A stretch of 64,000 nt of DNA from Marinobacterium zhoushanense (GTDB lineage: Bacteria > Pseudomonadota > Gammaproteobacteria > Pseudomonadales > Balneatricaceae), in assembly GCF_014641945.1 (NCBI RefSeq), contig NZ_BMIJ01000003.1:496001-560000 (forward strand), in the 5' to 3' direction. Positions within the stretch are counted from its first letter, which is position 1, and every line of letters begins with the position of its first letter. The notes under the pieces were generated by a model. It ran no database searches. It worked only from the letters and a program-made list of their open reading frames with translations, and was not told the origin of the DNA. Below are positions 57,585 through 64,000 of the stretch, piece by piece. The position numbers and the translations under genes were made by a program.

Positions 57585-57651
57585 GCGGCTACCCGTTCAA
57601 ACATAAGATGGAAACTGGTCATAATGATCGCAATGATGCAGAATCATCATT

Positions 57652-57677
57652 TATCAATCAAACGATAAAATTTGATA
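57652..57677. promoter_or_regulatory. Possible LysR operator between ydiJ and lysR
   Basis: TATCAA-N14-TTGATA, an interrupted palindrome in a strongly A/T-rich divergent promoter region. Confidence 0.4.
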
Positions 57678-57686
57678 GATTAATTG

Positions 57687-58625
57687 ATGATTCCGAATAA
57701 TATATCGATTCGCCAGTTACAGGCCTTCGTTGAGGTCGCCAGCTGTGGCAGTTTCACCCGCGCCGCCGAAGGTCTGCATCTAACCCAATCGACCCTGACC
57801 GCCCAGATTCAGCAACTGGAAACCCAGGCCGGGCTTAAACTGTTAGACCGTACCACCCGACGCGTGCTGCTGACCGACGAAGGCCAGCGTTTCCTGCCAG
57901 TGGCCGAACGACTGCTGTCCGATTTCTCCACTGCCATGGCCGACCTGCAATCCCGTGCCGAACTGAAACAGGGCCACGTCAACCTGGCCGGATCGCCCTC
58001 CATCGTCACCCGTTTCCTACCCAGTGCGCTGGCGCGTTTTCGTACGCAGCACCCAACCATCAGCGTCCATATCCGCGACGACAGTGCCGGCAGTCTTGAA
58101 CAACGGGTGCTGAATAACGAGGTCGACTTCGCCATCGCCGGAAACCACTCGGATCAACCGGATCTGGAGTACCAACCACTATTGCGCGACCGTTACGGTC
58201 TGGTCGTCCCACACCAGCATCCGTTGGCACAATCATCAAGCCTTGACTGGCTGTCCATCCCCGGCGATCAACTTATTCTGCTAAGCCAAGAAAACGGCAT
58301 CAGGGCGCAGTTAGAGCGTTTTTCCGAAAGCGGACAGCTGCCGATAACGCTGGGCACGCCACCGATCGAAGCTAACAACCCGGCGGGACTGGCCGCGCTG
58401 ATTGCACAAAACCTCGGCATATCGGTATTGCCGGCATTGGCAGCCGATACTCACTCATTCGCCCAGCTACGCTTTATCCCTCTCGAGCACCCAAAGCTTG
58501 AGCGTGAGATCTGCATCATTACCCGCCGCGGCCGCGCGCTGAGCCCCGCCGCCGCCGCGATGCTGGATTGCGTGCATGAGCATCTGGCCAGTATGACGCT
58601 ACCTGAGGGGGTTCAAGGTACGTGA
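57687..58625 (+). CDS. LysR family transcriptional regulator
   Basis: 312-residue regulator with an N-terminal winged helix (IRQLQAFVEVASCGSFTRAAE and LTQSTLTAQIQQLE) and an effector-binding domain. It is divergent from ydiJ, which it probably controls. ATG at 57687 is preferred over the TTG just before it. The effector is unknown; a 2-hydroxy acid is a reasonable guess. Confidence 0.88.
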   Translation: MIPNNISIRQLQAFVEVASCGSFTRAAEGLHLTQSTLTAQIQQLETQAGLKLLDRTTRRVLLTDEGQRFLPVAERLLSDFSTAMADLQSRAELKQGHVNLAGSPSIVTRFLPSALARFRTQHPTISVHIRDDSAGSLEQRVLNNEVDFAIAGNHSDQPDLEYQPLLRDRYGLVVPHQHPLAQSSSLDWLSIPGDQLILLSQENGIRAQLERFSESGQLPITLGTPPIEANNPAGLAALIAQNLGISVLPALAADTHSFAQLRFIPLEHPKLEREICIITRRGRALSPAAAAMLDCVHEHLASMTLPEGVQGT

Positions 58626-58658
58626 TCGATTGCGAGCAGCTACAACTCCCACACCGGC

Positions 58659-59273
58659 CTATTTTTTGGCAACGATAAAGATCGAATCCTTGCCAGGCTG
58701 CCACTCCTTATCGATTTTAAAGCCGGCTTCCGTCAGTCTGGACAGTAGATCGTCCCGCCCTAGGCGGTTTACATAGGGCGCCAAACCAACAGACTGCATT
58801 AGTGGAATCACCAGGCGCCACACAACATTCATATCACTGACCAAAGCCGTGCTGGATACAAAAACGCCGCCCGGCTTCAACAACCGATACACGCGGGAGA
58901 GCGCGCCCTCTACATTCTCCAACAGATGCAAAATATTAAGCCCCAGGACCGCATCAAAGGACGCATCTTCAAATTCCAGGCTATCCAGAGTCCCTTGTCT
59001 GAAGGTGATATTCTCGACACCAGCGTCTTTCGCCTTACGCCTGGCTATATCCAGCATCTTGTCCGAGATATCGGTTGCTACCATCTGGCCAACAAACGGT
59101 GCATGGATGATAGCGGTACCACCGCTGCCGCACCCGAACTCCAATACCTTCCAGTCCGGATGAAAATACTCCTGGGTGATCGCCAGTTTCTTCTCATAAC
59201 TGGCCATATCGCGAATAGAACTCTTCGCATAGCGTGCCGCGGTTCTATCCCAGAACTGTTTAGCGTCCTTCAC
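58659..59273 (-). CDS. Class I SAM-dependent methyltransferase
   Basis: 204-residue methyltransferase. Motif I is VLEFGCGSGGTA, followed by the acidic VATDISDKML and the post-motif LGLNILHLLENV. It ends 30 bp past the LysR gene on the opposite strand. The methyl acceptor is unknown. Confidence 0.87.
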   Translation of the reverse strand: MKDAKQFWDRTAARYAKSSIRDMASYEKKLAITQEYFHPDWKVLEFGCGSGGTAIIHAPFVGQMVATDISDKMLDIARRKAKDAGVENITFRQGTLDSLEFEDASFDAVLGLNILHLLENVEGALSRVYRLLKPGGVFVSSTALVSDMNVVWRLVIPLMQSVGLAPYVNRLGRDDLLSRLTEAGFKIDKEWQPGKDSIFIVAKK

Positions 59274-59543
59274 TCTCTGCTCCTCTGGTTTCCCTTACGT
59301 TAGATTCATCGCCAGGCCATTGTGCGAACTGGGGTAACCCATCGGTGATCTCATCCCATGACGCTCTGGAGCCTACAAACATATTGGCCACAGGCTTTCA
59401 CACCACACCCAATATCTCATACTTCACGCCTTTACAAAGACACATTCCTTTGATGTTCTCCATCATTCCCTCTCATTCATAAGGCTGCGTTAAATAATCG
59501 ACTATGGCATCGAAAAGTGAAACAACCGAATTTTAACGTTTCA

Positions 59544-59957
59544 CTAAATGCAGTCTTCCTCTTCCTTGAAAGACAGTTCATAGATCAAATTAACCAAGCC
59601 CACATACATGTAGCCAAAAATCAATATAAAGACGGATATTGGGAATATAGACTCAAACTCTGCGTGCTGGAACCAAAGCAGTTTTGCAAGAATAGCAATC
59701 AACAATAAGATGCCAATAAAAATAAAAGGAGCGAAATAAGACACCCTACGTATTTGACTCACGCTCATATTTCTTGTGAAAAACAGAACTGCCAATCCAA
59801 AAACCAGATATGCAGGCCCGGCATAAATTAAAGAAAAAAACAATACTGCAGCCAGCGTCTCAAGCAAACCAATGCCAGTATAAAAAAGCACAGGAGCACA
59901 CAAAGGTACGATTAGAGGTGCTAAAAGTGATATCTGAAAGTAACGTTTCCCTGTCAC
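59544..59957 (-). CDS. Small four-helix membrane protein
   Basis: 137-residue integral membrane protein with four predicted helices and a charged C-terminus. GTG start with GGAGAAATT upstream. Its second and third helices (VLFFSLIYAGPAYLVFGLAV) resemble those of the cassette protein at 62628-62999 (LFSSILFYGAPFFVFGIL). The function is unknown. A/T-rich codon use sets it apart from genes to its left. Confidence 0.65.
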   Translation of the reverse strand: MTGKRYFQISLLAPLIVPLCAPVLFYTGIGLLETLAAVLFFSLIYAGPAYLVFGLAVLFFTRNMSVSQIRRVSYFAPFIFIGILLLIAILAKLLWFQHAEFESIFPISVFILIFGYMYVGLVNLIYELSFKEEEDCI

Positions 59958-60010
59958 AATTTCTCCATACGTTCTTATGAAAAATGTCTACTATTCGTAT
60001 TCCTAGAGCC

Positions 60011-60508
60011 TCAATCTGACGACGCGTTGGTGGTTGACTGCATTGATCTATTATGATTTTCCAGGCATAAATAATACGCCCATGCAATTAATAGTATTTG
60101 AAGAGGAGCACGTATCCATAAATAAACAGGGCCCCACTGATGACCGCCAAGACCAACACCGTTTAAGGCGGCGTACACATTTGCTGGGAAAAACACAACA
60201 AATACCAAAATAGCTGATTTTGCTGCAATCGTCTGATACCTGGGGATGAAAAGCGCAACCCCTATTGCGAGTTCAAGGACACCGGTTGCATAGATAAGCT
60301 GCAAACGCAGCGGCACCCATGCGGGCAACATCTCAATCATCCCATCGGTCTTAACAATGTGGCCGACAAAGAAGTAGATAAAGGCTACTCCCAGCCCCCA
60401 ACAGGCATACTTGCGAGTAGCTAATTTCCGGCCATTAGCCGTTGATATTATAAAAGCCACTAACAAAGGAGATGACAATAAACACAAAATAATGACTGGC
60501 GTTATCAT
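60011..60508 (-). CDS. DoxX-like membrane protein
   Basis: 165-residue membrane protein with about five helices. YATGVLELAIGVALFIPRYQ and VVFFPANVYAALNG are typical of the DoxX family, which has been linked to oxidoreductase complexes and is often found on mobile DNA. GAGG precedes the ATG. It is followed upstream by an attC-like element, so it may be a cassette gene. Confidence 0.75.
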   Translation of the reverse strand: MITPVIILCLLSSPLLVAFIISTANGRKLATRKYACWGLGVAFIYFFVGHIVKTDGMIEMLPAWVPLRLQLIYATGVLELAIGVALFIPRYQTIAAKSAILVFVVFFPANVYAALNGVGLGGHQWGPVYLWIRAPLQILLIAWAYYLCLENHNRSMQSTTNASSD

Positions 60509-60520
60509 AAAAACCTCATA

Positions 60521-60619
60521 GCGTCATAACATCGTTCGCACGGGTACAATTTTACGAGCACCCCACCGCCGCTAGCGGGGCGGGGGTGCTGTACTTTGCT
60601 ACGCATATACCTATGACGC
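60521..60619 (-). repeat. attC-like imperfect palindrome
   Basis: Ends GCGTCATA (60521-60528) and TATGACGC (60612-60619) are complementary, with a GC-rich hairpin (GCACCCC/GGGGTGC) between. The minus-strand right end has GTTATGA, close to the GTTRRRY core. The left box is degenerate. Confidence 0.45.
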
Positions 60620-61009
60620 AAATGGATGCTCGTCGAATTGCTTTGCTTTATCGCCAATCTCAAGCCAGGTCGGTTTTTCCGAAACGAATTCGTGAAATTT
60701 GTTTTTGAGTCCAATATCTCCATCTATGCAATTGGCAGCCAAAGGAAAAGTCTCATCTTTTGAAAAAACCTCACCAAGTGCTGAACCACATACCGAGCAA
60801 AAGCAACGATTGTATTTGTACGGGGGCTCAGCCTTGAAGGTCGATATCTTATCTCGACCTTCAACTATCCGAAAAGACTCTGACTTTACAAAGACAAGAG
60901 TGCTGGCGCCAACTTTTCGGCATCGGCTGCAATGGCATGTTCCCATCATACTCGGGGCTTCAGTCAACTCGAATTGAACGGCCCCGCAACAGCAGCTTCC
61001 CTTAATCAT
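60611..61009 (-). CDS. Gfa/CENP-V-like zinc protein (cassette region)
   Basis: 132-residue Gfa-fold protein with GSCCCGAVQFELTEAP, GTCHCSRCRKVGAS and CFCSVCGSALGEVF. CAGAGGTGATAT precedes the ATG. It is different from the Gfa protein at 13477-13872 and sits among attC-like repeats. Function unknown. Confidence 0.8.
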   Translation of the reverse strand: MIKGSCCCGAVQFELTEAPSMMGTCHCSRCRKVGASTLVFVKSESFRIVEGRDKISTFKAEPPYKYNRCFCSVCGSALGEVFSKDETFPLAANCIDGDIGLKNKFHEFVSEKPTWLEIGDKAKQFDEHPFAS

Positions 61010-61199
61010 ATATCACCTCTGAGCATTGAGCGTTTACTTCAACTCAGCACAATACATAACAACTGTATACATATCCAGTACTTTGTAACAACTTCTCGCG
61101 GGATCAGCCAGCACTCAGGGGAATACACGTATAACGCTGACAACAGCCGACGAGCGTCGCGAGATGCAGCGAACGTATGCACGATCGTGCTTGTACTTT

Positions 61200-61343
61200 C
61201 TATGATTTAATTGCCTTGGTATATCTTAGGCAATTTCGTGTTTTATCATTTAAAACATAACCATGGTGTTCATAAAATCCTTTAGCAGTAGCGGTACTCT
61301 CAAGGCTCAGCGAGTTCAGACCAAGATCAATAGCACTCTTCTC
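61200..61343 (-). pseudogene. C-terminal remnant of a GNAT acetyltransferase
   Basis: In one minus-strand frame the sequence encodes EKSAIDLGLNSLSLESTATA followed by KGFYEHHGYVLN and a stop, the typical C-terminal half of GNAT proteins. No start or N-terminal domain precedes it; it abuts the intact GNAT gene at 61346 in another frame. It is probably a leftover of cassette deletion. Confidence 0.55.
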
Positions 61344-61345
61344 GA

Positions 61346-61873
61346 CTACTGGTTATGCAGTGCCCAGTCTTCGCAAGTCATACGATATAGCCGCACCGGC
61401 CTATTATGAAATTCTTGAACGGTGTACTCGCCGAACCCGGCCTTCTCAGTTACGCGAACTGAAGCTACATGTTCTGGTTCTATAATAACCACCACCGACT
61501 CACACTTTTTTTGGTCGAAGGCATACCGCAGCACGCCTCTAACAGCTTCGGTTGCAAAACCCTGACCCCAGTACCTTCGCGCCAATCGATAACCCAGGTT
61601 GGTTTCTTCAACCTCTCTGACTATTTCAGGCCCAACACCACAGAAGCCAATAAGCTCGCTCGAACCTTTCTCCCTCAATGCCCAAGGGCCTAGTCCGTGG
61701 GACTCATAACATTTGAGACACCAGTCTATAAATAGTCGAGTAGCCTCCGCGTCGCAAACTCCGCGAATGGAATACTTCATAACTTCCGGGTCACTCAGAA
61801 TCTCAGTGAGCGCTGCAACGTCCTGGAGGGATAGTGGCGTTGCGACTAACCTTTCGGTTTCAAATAATTGCAC
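61346..61873 (-). CDS. RimJ/RimL-type GNAT acetyltransferase
   Basis: 175-residue acetyltransferase beginning MQLFETERLVATPLSLQD, typical of the RimJ/RimL group. The acetyl-CoA region is YWGQGFATEAVRGVLRYAFD and the C-terminal VRVTEKAGF motif is present. Cassette-borne GNATs often modify antibiotics or toxins, but the substrate is unknown. Confidence 0.83.
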   Translation of the reverse strand: MQLFETERLVATPLSLQDVAALTEILSDPEVMKYSIRGVCDAEATRLFIDWCLKCYESHGLGPWALREKGSSELIGFCGVGPEIVREVEETNLGYRLARRYWGQGFATEAVRGVLRYAFDQKKCESVVVIIEPEHVASVRVTEKAGFGEYTVQEFHNRPVRLYRMTCEDWALHNQ

Positions 61874-61898
61874 CGTACTCTCCCTGTGCGTAATGCCC

Positions 61899-61977
61899 CA
61901 ATAACGGGCTGACGAAAAGCGTAGCTTTTAGGCAGTCCGAGCCAGCTTGCTGGAGGGCGATGATTGGCTTGTCATAA
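61899..61977 (-). repeat. attC-like element
   Basis: Minus-strand right box GTTATTG (61905-61899), left box TTATGAC (61977-61971, degenerate). The middle carries GAAAAGCGTAGCTTTT, shared with two other attC sites. It separates the genes at 61346-61873 and 61991-62482. Confidence 0.6.
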
Positions 61978-61990
61978 GTTTTTGTATGCA

Positions 61991-62482
61991 CTATTTACCA
62001 ACCGGAATATAGTAGGTTGTGAAACACCGCCCTAACTGCTCTGTTTTATGAACCTTGCTCGAGATTTTATTTAGCGACTTATACTCAGGCCTACTATCGA
62101 GCAGATGAAATAGTACTTCTTTGTGCCCTATCTCATTAGCCCAACCAATGAGCGATTTAAAAATGGATATGCCAAATCCCCAAAATTCCTGAGAGATAAC
62201 AATAGCCAATTCAAAACCATTATCATCGGGTTGAATTCCACACCATCCCGCTAATTCTCCATCGATAAAAACTGCCCGGATGCGACAACCTTGTATCGAA
62301 TCTATATTGATTTTTTCATCCATCCAGGCTTGAAGGCTCGCGCTATCAAAATATGGATGATCAATTAAATGCGTTCTCAGGGAATCTTCGTTGACAATTG
62401 CCATGAAGTCGTCTGGATTTACTTGCTTAAAACTCAAAAACTCGACTTCACTCATACCTTGATACTTCTTTCTAGCCATCAT
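61991..62482 (-). CDS. GNAT-fold acetyltransferase-like protein
   Basis: 163-residue soluble protein with a GNAT pattern: IRAVFIDGELAGWCGIQPDD followed by a strand-helix region (FELAIVISQEFWGFGISIFK) in place of the acetyl-CoA loop. The loop Gly-x-Gly is weak. Two adjacent ATGs at 62482 and 62479 follow AGGAGG. Function unknown. Confidence 0.7.
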   Translation of the reverse strand: MMARKKYQGMSEVEFLSFKQVNPDDFMAIVNEDSLRTHLIDHPYFDSASLQAWMDEKINIDSIQGCRIRAVFIDGELAGWCGIQPDDNGFELAIVISQEFWGFGISIFKSLIGWANEIGHKEVLFHLLDSRPEYKSLNKISSKVHKTEQLGRCFTTYYIPVGK

Positions 62483-62546
62483 ACACCTCCTCGTCAGGCG
62501 TAAACCTAACTATAGAAGGTGTCTACTGTTCGTGGGTAACTCGGGC

Positions 62547-62633
62547 GCATAACGCCTAATTTAGGGGCCGGAGCTGCGTAGCTGCGGAGGTCCCAGCAAC
62601 ACGCAGTGTTGCGGCAACAGTGCCTTGTTAGGG
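62547..62633 (-). repeat. attC recombination site
   Basis: Minus-strand left box CCCTAAC (62633-62627) and right box GTTATGC (62553-62547) bracket two palindromic arms, GGACCTCCGCAGC and its partner. The upstream gene stop codon TAA lies in the left box, as in many cassettes. Confidence 0.75.
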
Positions 62634-62999
62634 CTTTTTGAATTTAGTATATCCAATGCTTATCCCAATTGATAAAAGGCAAAGAACTATTGATAGAGGC
62701 CAATATAGCATCCATTGTGCGGGTAGGCCCGAAGGATCACGTGGCAGGAGCCAAAAACTTGCGACCAATAGTAAAGACAGTGTTATACCAACAAATCCAA
62801 AGTGTACTAGTAAGTTAGAAGCCTTAAGTAGCATGGATAGAATGCCAAAGACGAAAAAAGGTGCGCCGTAGAAGAGAATACTGGAAAATAATAAAATCAC
62901 ATACTGAGCCTGATTATTTGTTCCGGTAAGCATGACGTAAGTTACAGCCCCTAAACTGAAAAGTATTGGAATAACCGAATATCCTACTAATAGTTTCAT
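62628..62999 (-). CDS. Cassette-borne small membrane protein
   Basis: 123-residue protein with four predicted helices. The start at MKLLVGYSV is preferred because an extended frame to 63125 runs through an attC site. Helix pattern LFSSILFYGAPFFVFGIL resembles the protein at 59544-59957. The function is unknown. Confidence 0.7.
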   Translation of the reverse strand: MKLLVGYSVIPILFSLGAVTYVMLTGTNNQAQYVILLFSSILFYGAPFFVFGILSMLLKASNLLVHFGFVGITLSLLLVASFWLLPRDPSGLPAQWMLYWPLSIVLCLLSIGISIGYTKFKKP

Positions 63000-63008
63000 G
63001 GCTATTAC

Positions 63009-63093
63009 CTTTAACGCCGCATTAAAGGGCCGAAAAAGCGTAGCTTTTGAGGTCCCAGTGAGTGAAACGAACGATTTGAATGCTTTGTTAAGT
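63009..63093 (-). repeat. attC recombination site
   Basis: Left box ACTTAAC (63093-63087) fits RYYYAAC; right box GTTAAAG (63015-63009) is close to GTTRRRY. The internal AAAAGCTACGCTTTTTC is shared with the site at 63407-63475. Confidence 0.78.
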
Positions 63094-63096
63094 GCA

Positions 63097-63402
63097 CTAC
63101 CATGGAATACCCAAATACGTTCCATATATTAATAGCACTCCCAGCACCAAAAATGGTAAAGCTGTAGTCAGTATAATTTTATTGCTCAGTTTCTTTCTTA
63201 GTATATATACACTTAAAATGTATGGAATTACCAGTACTATTGAATACAGCCCCATAAAACCAACAACCATCAGACCTTCAACTCTAGTGCTGCTTTCTGG
63301 TTCACTAATAAAATAGTAAATTCCATTTATCGAAAAAACACAAGGTATCAACATCAAAGTTGATAATAATCCCATCCATATGTTTATAAATGACGTACGC
63401 AT
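63097..63402 (-). CDS. Cassette-borne small membrane protein
   Basis: 101-residue protein with three or four helices. It lies exactly between two attC sites. The start at ATG 63402 is only a few bases from the attC core and has no clear Shine-Dalgarno sequence, common in cassettes. The LYSIVLVIPYILSVYILRKK stretch is loosely like the proteins at 59544 and 62628. Function unknown. Confidence 0.7.
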   Translation of the reverse strand: MRTSFINIWMGLLSTLMLIPCVFSINGIYYFISEPESSTRVEGLMVVGFMGLYSIVLVIPYILSVYILRKKLSNKIILTTALPFLVLGVLLIYGTYLGIPW

Positions 63403-63406
63403 AAGC

Positions 63407-63475
63407 ACTTAACGCCTGTAACACTTGACCGAAAAAGCGTAGCTTTTTTGGGTCAAGTGCTTACGCTTGTTAGGC
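63407..63475 (-). repeat. attC recombination site, best match
   Basis: Perfect left box GCCTAAC (63475-63469, RYYYAAC) and right box GTTAAGT (63413-63407, GTTRRRY). Inner arms CACTTGACC and GGTCAAGTG are perfectly complementary around AAAAAAGCTACGCTTTTT. The stop codon of the gene on its left (minus-strand) side is in the left box. Confidence 0.85.
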
Positions 63476-64000
63476 CCTTGATGCATATTCCACAAAGCTA
63501 TCAGAACCAGATTTCTGTATCCAATAATCAAAAACCAACTCATCATATTCATCACCACGTGAGTCATCTTTGATTGATATGATCTTTAAGGCAGCATAAA
63601 TACCGTTCGTATTTTGAAGAATTACATATCTACCAATTTCTGGTTTTCTAACCCGAGATGTGTAGTCAAATATCGAGACTGAATCAAGGTTTTCTAATTC
63701 TGAATCTTTTGGAGCCAAAGCTACGCCCCTGATGTTGGGGGTATCTGTATAGCAATGTATTGATGTATTGCTAGCTTTTGACCATCTACTTGAAAATTCG
63801 AATGCTCCGCTACCGATTCTGAATAGACCATTGTTGTTTGAGTAGTCAAATTTTGCTCTACCGATTAGAAGTTCATTTTTTGGTGGAGGAACAGAATGAG
63901 ATTTAACTTCAAATGGGTTTACCCCAAGCTTCTTCCCAACCATGACTGCAACTTCAACTGGCGACTTTTTCCTCAAGTCAATGAAGCCTGTCGTAGATAA
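63470..64000 (-). CDS. Unknown protein, 5' end beyond window
   Basis: Open frame of 176 residues reaching the right edge, beginning mid-protein with LSTTGFIDLRKKS; the TTG at 63976 is probably internal. Soluble, mixed alpha/beta; includes KLGVNPFEVKSHSVPPPKNE near the start. I recognise no family. Its stop lies in the attC left box, so it is the next cassette gene. Confidence 0.65.
   Translation of the reverse strand, partial: LSTTGFIDLRKKSPVEVAVMVGKKLGVNPFEVKSHSVPPPKNELLIGRAKFDYSNNNGLFRIGSGAFEFSSRWSKASNTSIHCYTDTPNIRGVALAPKDSELENLDSVSIFDYTSRVRKPEIGRYVILQNTNGIYAALKIISIKDDSRGDEYDELVFDYWIQKSGSDSFVEYASRA

Noticed and set aside
59304..59543. Possible attC or gene to the left of the first small membrane protein
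   Set aside because: Only a weak GTGAAAC/GTTTCAC hairpin is visible; no proper core boxes and no coding frame.
60505..60723. 72-codon minus-strand frame overlapping the Gfa gene and the attC-like element
   Set aside because: It is a shadow frame of the Gfa gene and repeat, with no motif.
63000..63125. N-terminal extension of the membrane protein at 62628
   Set aside because: The extension is the translated attC site, so the start at 62999 was used.
1..64000. tRNA, rRNA, insertion sequence, transposase or prophage genes
   Set aside because: None could be recognised on either strand by reading; a covariance or profile search was not possible.

Overview
The window looks like a chromosomal segment of a marine or environmental gammaproteobacterium of the Pseudomonadales/Oceanospirillales type. 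The fatty-acid block has the pseudomonad order (rpmF-plsX-fabD-fabG-acpP-fabF, with no fabH between plsX and fabD), and the alcohol-oxidation locus closely resembles the exa/erc/pqq locus of Pseudomonas aeruginosa and the ped locus of P. putida. All assignments come from reading the sequence; no database search was run.

Layout. 1-8.8 kb: housekeeping genes (fabF, acpP, fabG, fabD, plsX, rpmF, yceD, maf, sppA, a HAD phosphatase), then an Fe-S protein paired with a helical-repeat protein. 9-13.9 kb: type II NADH dehydrogenase, hybrid kinase ErcS, Fe-alcohol dehydrogenase ErcA and a Gfa-like protein. 14-19.4 kb: pqqA-B-C-D-E-H. 19.4-22.6 kb: a DUF6455 protein, ExaC-type aldehyde dehydrogenase, luxS and phhB. 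22.7-24.9 kb: an operon with a NafY-like nitrogenase accessory protein, ankyrin protein, rhodanese and an unknown protein, preceded by what reads as a NifA site, an IHF site and a sigma-54 promoter. 25-28 kb: DUF3301, lytic transglycosylase, a propeller-like protein and an alanine-rich exported repeat protein. 28-38.5 kb: a PQQ alcohol dehydrogenase with the lanthanide-type Asp-x-Asp motif, a TauABC-like transporter, XoxJ-like binding protein, cytochrome c, a degenerate cupredoxin, and a divergent PedA1A2BC-like transporter operon. 38.5-47.1 kb: MFS pump, GAF sensor, acetyltransferase, dsbB, ybaK and the MdlAB exporter. 47-52.3 kb: PilZ protein, ErbR-type regulator, NahK-type hybrid kinase and NosP-type FIST sensor. 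52.4-59.3 kb: porin, rraA, a YdiJ-type dehydrogenase with a divergent LysR gene, and a methyltransferase. 59.5-64 kb: AT-richer minus-strand genes separated by attC-like inverted repeats, read as an integron cassette array.

How it works together. Alcohols are predicted to be oxidised in the periplasm by the PQQ enzyme, electrons leave through the cytochrome, and the aldehyde goes to the ExaC-type enzyme. The pqq genes make the cofactor, and the PedA1A2BC-like transporter would serve lanthanide-dependent growth. ErcS, NahK/NosP and ErbR form the probable control cascade. A near-palindromic 12-mer (TACT-N2-AGTA core) occurs before pqqA, the aldehyde dehydrogenase, the cupredoxin gene, the PilZ/erbR pair and nosP, and is proposed as a shared operator.
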